Shown here: positions 56,971 to 64,000 of the stretch, piece after piece
Layout of the letters: the number at the start of each line of letters is the position of its first letter
Numbering within the stretch: position 1 is the stretch's first letter
NCBI RefSeq assembly: GCF_032854445.1
Contig: NC_088300.1
Span: forward strand, 9,982,001 to 10,046,000
Reading direction: 5' to 3'
Length of the DNA: 64,000 nt
Origin: Liolophura sinensis
Taxonomy: Eukaryota > Mollusca > Polyplacophora > Chitonida > Chitonidae
Position numbers and translations under genes: made by a program
The notes under the pieces: generated by a model
Database searches by the model: none
What the model was told of the DNA's origin: nothing
What the model saw: only the letters and a program-made list of their open reading frames with translations

Positions 56971-57124
56971 ACATTACCAGCTTGTATCAGTTGACTTCCT
57001 TTAAAACACTGAGGATTGTCCAGGAATGGTACAACCTGTGGATTACACACTAGACCTAGCCTACACCATTAATAGCATGATAGACAAAATGTTTGAGAGT
57101 CTCAATGTTAATTATTGTTTTACA

Positions 57125-57130
57125 AATAAA
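57125..57130 (+). terminator. Candidate poly(A) signal AATAAA for TTC13
   Basis: A canonical AATAAA about 530 bp after the TTC13 stop codon at 56597. It would give a 3' UTR of about 550 bases. Other A-rich hexamers nearby are not canonical. No transcript evidence. Confidence 0.35.
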
Positions 57131-57699
57131 CAGAAGCTACTAGTAACAAATATTTTGAAAAAAAAAACAATTGTTTAAATTTTGGGAGTAGGAACTAAGT
57201 CCAGACTAACCCATGGCAGTGATGTGATTGATGTGGCAGTTGGTGAAATTTACATGTTGTCTGAGCTGCCAGTTACTTCTGTGCTATATGGACTTCACGG
57301 GCTTTCTAATTTAAATCCAACAAATTTAAAAACATATTCATCTTCGGTTCAAGAAAACTCTGCTTTTGTGATGTTCAGTTTAACATGTTGAGGACAGCAC
57401 AGCCTGCTGGGCAGAGTTCCAAATTAGTGAATGTATCGATTCAGAAAGGGTAAATATGCGAGCAAAACTGGGAATATCACCAACCATATCTGAGATCTAG
57501 TAAACAGTATGTGTGGGCTGTGAAAGCTCATGTGTATATGACATTTACAAGCTGTAACCGTCCATGATCTTTTGGGTTGAGGTATCATGAACGCACTTTA
57601 TGACTTTACTTAATTCTCACTTTGCTTTAACAAACAAGTAACTATCTAGAAATATCTGTGTAATCATTCCTGATTGGTCAGTCTTGTGACTGTAATTAT

Positions 57700-58270
57700 C
57701 TCAGGCTACGTGTGATTGGTCAATGATGTCACTTGATTATTTCAGGCTGTGGTTAATAGTAATTGGTCAGTTATGTCACTGTGATTATTTCATGCTGATA
57801 GTAATTGGTCAGTTATGTCACTGTGATTATTTCATGCTGATATTAATTGCTCAGTGATGTCACTGTGATTATTTCATGCTAATAGTAATTGCTCAGTGAT
57901 GTCACTGTGATTATTTCATGCTGACAGTAGTTGGTCAGTGATGTCACTGTGATTATTTCATGCTGATAGTAATTGGTCAGTGATGTCACTGTGATTATTT
58001 CATGCTGATAGTAATTGGTCAGTGATGTCACTGTGATTATTTCATGCTGACAGTAGTTGGTCAGTGATGTCACTGTGATTATGTCATGCTGATAGTAATT
58101 GGTCAGTGATGTCACTGTGATTATTTCATGCTGATAGTAATTGGTCAGTGATGTCACTGTGATTATTTCATGCTGACAGTAGTTGGTCAGTGATGTCACT
58201 GTGATTATTTCATGCTGATAGTAAGTGGTCAGTGATGTCACTGTGATTATTTCCAGCCAGTAGCGATTGG
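57700..58270. repeat. 42-bp minisatellite downstream of TTC13
   Basis: About 13 units (GTCACTGTGATTATTTCATG, then CTGATAGTAATTGGTCAGTG), with degenerate units to about 58360. Each contains ATTGGTCAGTG. Intergenic. Confidence 0.93.
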
Positions 58271-58959
58271 TCAGAGATTTCAATATCATTATCTCAGGCT
58301 AATTGTGATTGGTCAGAGATGTCATTATCATCATTTCAGGCCGAATGTGATTGGCCAATGAAGGCTGGGGTTACTGATGTTTTCATTATGGACCCTGTGG
58401 ATGTCTTCTCACATTGTGTCCCCTTTCAGCCTGAAGTGACTCTATCATTTAATTCAGGTGTAATAATTTGGTACCTTTTCTGAATCATTTTGGTCTGTTT
58501 TATAAAGTTTTAATTTTGAAAAAAAAAACCAAAAAATTCTTTTATGGTAAAAGAATTTTTTATATTTGGTTGCAAGTTGCATCCATTCATGCCAATTCTG
58601 AAATGAAAAAAAATTGAAATGGTATTTCCATTTTATCTGTTAAAAAGTTCCCAAATTGTGAAAGTATTCAGCCTACTGACTGTTCTTTAAATACGCTCAG
58701 CTGTACAGGATCACTTGGTCAAAAGCCACTGATATTTCTTATACCTCAAATGCTTTGTTGTCTAATTGTCAAGCCCTCTAAATGTCAAAGACTTTAAAGG
58801 TTATCTGGTGTTAAGTTTACGTTATAAAACTAAAGAGACTGGATTGTTACCTCTTTGTGTGATTTTGGTTACTATTGATGACAATGGTTGACTTTCTAGT
58901 TAACTCTCATGAGTAGATTTATTGCATCAGATATGACATTACTTCAGACCTTATTCTGG

Positions 58960-61900
58960 TGATGATACAGTGATATCATGCAGTAATGCTACCTCACTGT
59001 AGTATTATAGCTAAGACACCCTCGTGACAACTCACACAGTCACCTTATTCTGGTCATGTTACAGTCATATCCTGTAGTAGTGTTACCTCACTGTAGTATT
59101 ATAGCTAAGACACTCTCCGTGACAACTCGCCCAGTCACCTTATTCTGATCATGGTACACCGATATCCTGTAGTAGTATTACCTCACTGTAGCATTATAAC
59201 TAAGACACCCTCCATGACATCTCACCCAGTCACCTTATTCTGGTGATGGTACAGTGATATCCTGCAGTAGTGTTACCTCACCTTAGCATTATAGCTAAGA
59301 CACCCTCCATGACAACTCACCCAGTCACCTTGCTCTGGTGATAGTACGGTGATATCCTGCAGTAGTGTTAGCTCACCTTAGCATTACAGCTAAGACACCC
59401 TTCATGACATCCCACCCAGTCACCTTATTCTGGTGATGGTACAGTGATATCCTGTAGTACTGTTACCTCACCCTAGCATTATAGCTAAGACATCCTCCAT
59501 GACAACTCACCTATCACCTAATTCTGGTCATGTCAGAGTGATATCCTGTGTTACCTCACCCTAGCATTATAGCTAAGACACCCTACATGACATCCCACCC
59601 AGTCACCTTATTCTGGTGATGGTACAGTGATATCCTGTAGTACTGTTACCTCACCCTAGCATTACAGCTAAGACACACTTCATGACATCCCACCCAGTCA
59701 CCTTATTCTGGTGATGGTACAGTGATATTCTGTAGTAGTGTTACCTCACTGCAGCATTATAGCTAAGACACCCTCCGTGAGAACCCACCCAGTCACCTTA
59801 TTCTGGTCATGTTACAGTGATACCCTGTAGTAGTGTTACCTCACTGTAGCATTATAGTTAAGACACCCTCCATGACAATTCACCCAGTCACCTTATTCTG
59901 GTGATGGTACAGTGATATCCTGTAGTGCTGTTACCTCACTGTAGCATTATAGCTAAGACACCCTCCATGACAGTTCACCAGTCACCTTATTCTGGCGATG
60001 GTACAGTGATATCCTGTAGTAGTGTTACCTCACCCTAGCATTATAGCTAAGACACCCTACATGACATCCCACCCAGTCACCTTATTCTGGTGATGTTACA
60101 GCGATATCCTGTAGTACTGTTACCCCACCCTAGCATTATAGCTAAGACACCCTACATGACATCCCACCCAGTCACCTTATTCTGGTGATGGTACAGTGAT
60201 ATCCTGTAGTAGTGTACCTCACTGCAGCATTATAGCTAAGACACCCTACATGACATCCCACCCAGTCACCTTATTCTGGTGATGGTACAGTGATATCCTG
60301 TAGTAGTGTACCTCACTGTAGCATTATAGCTAAGACACCCTCCATGACATCCCGCCCAGTCACCTTATTCTGGTGATGGTACAGTGATATTCTGTAGTAG
60401 TGTACCTCACTGCAGCATTTTAGCTAAAACACCCTCCATGACAACTCACCCAGTCACCTTATTCTGATCATGGTACAGTGATATCCTGTAGTAGTGTTAC
60501 CTTACTGTAGCATTATAGCTAAGACACCCTACATGACATCCCACCCAGCCACCTTAGTCTGGTGATGTTACAGTGATATTCTGTAGTAGTGTACCTCACT
60601 GTAGCATTATAGCTAAGACACCCTTTATGACACCTCGCACAGTCACCTTATTCTGGTCATGTTACAGTGATATCCTGTAGTAGTGGTACATCACTTAAGC
60701 ATTATAGCTAAGACACTGGACATGACAACTCACCCAGTCACCTTGCTCTGGTGATAGTACGGTGATATCCTGCAGTAGTGTTAGCTCACCTTAGCATTAC
60801 AGCTAAGACACCCTTCATGACATCCCACCCAGTCACCTTATTCTGGTGATGGTACAGTGATATCCTGTAGTACTGTTACCTCACCCTAGCATTATAGCTA
60901 AGACATCCTCCATGACAACTCACCTATCACCTAATTCTGGTCATGTCAGAGTGATATCCTGTGTTACCTCACCCTAGCATTATAGCTAAGACACCCTACA
61001 TGACATCCCACCCAGTCACCTTATTCTGGTGATGGTACAGTGATATCCTGTAGTACTGTTACCTCACCCTAGCATTACAGCTAAGACACACTTCATGACA
61101 TCCCACCCAGTCACCTTATTCTGGTGATGGTACAGTGATATTCTGTAGTAGTGTTACCTCACTGCAGCATTATAGCTAAGACACCCTCCGTGAGAACCCA
61201 CCCAGTCACCTTATTCTGGTCATGTTACAGTGATACCCTGTAGTAGTGTTACCTCACTGTAGCATTATAGTTAAGACACCCTCCATGACAATTCACCCAG
61301 TCACCTTATTCTGGTGATGGTACAGTGATATCCTGTAGTGCTGTTACCTCACTGTAGCATTATAGCTAAGACACCCTCCATGACAGTTCACCAGTCACCT
61401 TATTCTGGCGATGGTACAGTGATATCCTGTAGTAGTGTTACCTCACCCTAGCATTATAGCTAAGACACCCTACATGACATCCCACCCAGTCACCTTATTC
61501 TGGTGATGTTACAGCGATATCCTGTAGTACTGTTACCCCACCCTAGCATTATAGCTAAGACACCCTACATGACATCCCACCCAGTCACCTTATTCTGGTG
61601 ATGGTACAGTGATATCCTGTAGTAGTGTACCTCACTGCAGCATAATAGCTAAGACACCCTACATGACATCCCACCCAGTCACCTTATTCTGGTGATGGTA
61701 CAGTGATATCCTGTAGTAGTGTACCTCACTGTAGCATTATAGCTAAGACACCCTCCATGACATCCCGCCCAGTCACCTTATTCTGGTGATGGTACAGTGA
61801 TATTCTGTAGTAGTGTACCTCACTGCAGCATTTTAGCTAAAACACCCTCCATGACAACTCACCCAGTCACCTTATTCTGATCATGGTACAGTGATATCCT

Positions 61901-62200
61901 GTAGTAGTGTTACCTTACTGTAGCATTATAGCTAAGACACCCTACATGACATCCCACCCAGCCACCTTAGTCTGGTGATGTTACAGTGATATTCTGTAGT
62001 AGTGTACCTCACTGCAGCATTATAGCTAAGACACCCTTTATGACACCTCGCACAGTCACCTTATTCTGGTCATGTTACAGTGATATCCTGTAGTAGTGGT
62101 ACATCACTTAAGCATTATAGCTAAGACACTGGACATGACACGTTACCCAGTCACTTTATTCTGCCCTTGTTACAGTGATGTCCTATAGTAGTGCTGTCTT
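58960..62200. repeat. About 95-bp satellite with a 1413-bp internal duplication
   Basis: About 34 units (CACCTTATTCTGGTGATGGT, CAGTGATATCCTGTAGTAG, CATTATAGCTAAGACACCC). The block starting near 59310 and ending near 60720 is repeated from about 60723 to 62135 at a constant offset of 1413 bp (checked at 59331/60744 and 60711/62124), with only a few differences noticed, for example near 60600/62013 and 60232/61645. Confidence 0.94.
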
Positions 62201-62833
62201 GCTATAGCATTAGAGCGAAAACACCAGGCATGAGATCTCACCCAGTCGCCTTATATTTTGACAACAAAAAAGCAGTCCTTGTGCGTTTGTCCAGATTCAG
62301 AGCAGATATAGTTTGGGGAACAGTATAAATCTAGTCACAGACGTGGCACTTATCCCAAACTCATGACTTCAGCAGGCAGAAATGCCAACACACGTAAACA
62401 GTATGCCACAACATGATTCTGTAGAAAACGCCATTGTTCATTCAGACAAGTTCCACAGCCGAGTGCAGGAATGTTGTGACTGAGCTAGGATGATAACATC
62501 TGAAGATTAAGGAAAGGTACTGTTACTGAACAATCGTTTAAAACGTCTTCCGAAAAAAATGAATGATTCGCGACTATCACTTCGAACTGGACTGGTATTA
62601 GATTCAAATGATCGCTGTCAATTCAATGGTTGAGTGATAACCGCGGTCAGTGAGGCCTGACAACTGACAATTTGACGTCCATGGCACTGCCTTCCCAGCT
62701 GGGTTCCTCATCAACCTGACGACTTGAGTGAATACCTAAATTTGTGACCAGAATGCAGCTTCCAAGTCATTTGTAGGGTTGTCTTCTTATGGCAGTCAGA
62801 ATGATTAGAGTTTTCATACTTCGGCATGTAAGT

Positions 62834-62970
62834 TGATTTATTTATGTGATTGGTGTTTTACGCCGTACTCGAGAATATTTCACCTATATGACGGCGGCCA
62901 GCATTATGGTGGGAGGAAACCAGGCAGAGCCCGGGGAAAACCCACGACCATCCTCAGGTTGCTGACAGAC
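62834..62970 (-). mobile_element. SINE A, 5'-truncated, perfect 13-bp target-site duplication
   Basis: Flanked by TCGGCATGTAAGT at 62821-62833 and 62971-62983. The core is close to the family consensus, so the insertion is fairly young. Confidence 0.94.
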
Positions 62971-63189
62971 TCGGCATGTAAGTCCCAAATTCTTGAGAAT
63001 ATAGGTTCCAAGGCAGACCTGGGTATATAACCACCTAAACGCTGTTGAAACACGGTATAGAGCTGAAGTTACGCCCCGGTTTTCACTGATCAGGTACGGT
63101 GTCGTACTGACCTCTCCGGCAGTAATTTTGCTTACACGGTGACTCCTTGAAAGAAACTGGATGCAATTATCTTTGCCCATCATAGTCAT

Positions 63190-63395
63190 GTATGCGGCCG
63201 CTGTGAGTTCAAGTCAAGCTCATGCGGGCTTCCTCTTCAGTCGTAAGTGGGAAGGTCTCCAGCAACCTGCGGATGGTCGTGGGTTTCCCCCGGACTGTGC
63301 CCGGTTTCCTCCCACCATAATGCTGACCGCCGTCATATAGGTGAAATATTCTTGAGTACGGCGTAAAACACCAATCAAGTAAATAAATAAATAAA
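63190..63395 (+). mobile_element. SINE A, nearly full length
   Basis: Begins in the head (GGCCGCTGTGAGTTCAAGTC, B box) and ends in TAAATAAATAAATAAA. Close to consensus. Confidence 0.92.
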
Positions 63396-64000
63396 GGAGG
63401 AGGAGGAAACCGGGCAAAGACCGATGGAAACAAGGCCCCAGAGTCACGAAACTTAAGTCAAACTTGTACAGTATGATACCTCAGCTTATACTTGGGCTAC
63501 CATCGCCCTTTCACTTAAGAGAGGAATGTATAAAGCCATTATCTTAAGGTTTCTTTAATTTAAAACTTTTATCAAAACTCCACATAAGTTTCATGAAAAA
63601 TGTAAAAATCTCACATAATTTCTATGAAAAATGTAGAAACTTGGACGTCTGCAGGTCACCATTCGTCACTTAGAAGGCTGATGAGAAATTTGGTTAATTA
63701 TGAATTCTGGATATGCGGGACATCCAGCTTACTGTATCATTTAAAAGTTTCTGTTACAAATTCGTACCCAGAATTTACATCTGTTATTCATATTTCTCAT
63801 ATAACCCGTAATCATATGGGTATTAACATATCTCTCGCGATACTGGGCAGGAATATAATTGTTCGGCCTATAGTCTTTACGAAAAACAGCGTTAATGTTC
63901 CCGAGCGACAGGACCTCTATGCATCGGTCTGGGTGAAATAAATCCTCAAAGACACAGTTTGTGTGTATTTTGTAAGTGTACGTGGATTTTTTTTTTTTTT

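Larger units (their letters stand above)
62200..64000. other. Right-end unique sequence
   Basis: Apart from two SINE A copies I see no exon, RNA gene or array. The open frame at 63624-63941 has no recognisable family features. The window ends in a poly-T run. Confidence 0.4.

Noticed and set aside
62836-63030. Short open frames beginning with [18 protein letters not shown]-like sequence, seen several times
   Set aside because: They are translations of the SINE A family tail region and recur wherever the SINE inserts.

Overview
This window is eukaryotic, from an animal and most likely a mollusc or another lophotrochozoan. The genes are split by GT-AG introns and encode animal proteins. Introns are long and full of minisatellites. 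A tRNA-derived SINE with an (AAAT)n tail, of a type I associate with mollusc genomes, occurs at least 13 times. I see no bacterial operon, CRISPR array or plasmid signal. The species cannot be fixed from the sequence.

Layout: (1) 1-14559, minus strand: MTHFD1 (trifunctional C1-tetrahydrofolate synthase). Eleven exons cover the complete dehydrogenase/cyclohydrolase domain and the linker; the formate ligase domain lies off the left edge. (2) 18468-24761, minus strand: complete six-exon PRDX5 (atypical 2-Cys peroxiredoxin). (3) 26683-30647, plus strand: complete five-exon peripherin-2/ROM1-like tetraspanin with a proline- and arginine-rich tail, divergent from PRDX5. (4) 33379-56597, plus strand: complete TTC13 (secretory TPR protein), 25 exons, predicted 851 residues. 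(5) 57.7-62.2 kb: two satellite arrays, one with a near-identical 1413-bp internal duplication. (6) 62.2-64 kb: unique sequence with two SINEs.

The genes are not an operon and share no pathway beyond general metabolism (folate, peroxide removal) and membrane or secretory biology. The striking part is TTC13. Its introns hold about ten tandem arrays, and at least three are built from the gene's own splice junctions: four 53-bp copies of the exon 7 acceptor, about 90 30-bp copies of the exon 15 donor, and 28 extra 72-bp copies of exon 22 with its acceptor, spaced exactly 72 bp. The last four exon-22 acceptors are in frame and stop-free, so alternative splicing could add 24, 48, 72 or 96 residues. 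A related event is seen in the tetraspanin gene, where the 3' end of exon 2 with its donor was copied into intron 1 beside a Tc1-like transposase remnant.

Most long open frames in the window (for example 580, 568 and 721 codons) are products of stop-free repeats and are not reported as genes. Homology calls were made by eye against remembered family sequences; no search was run.
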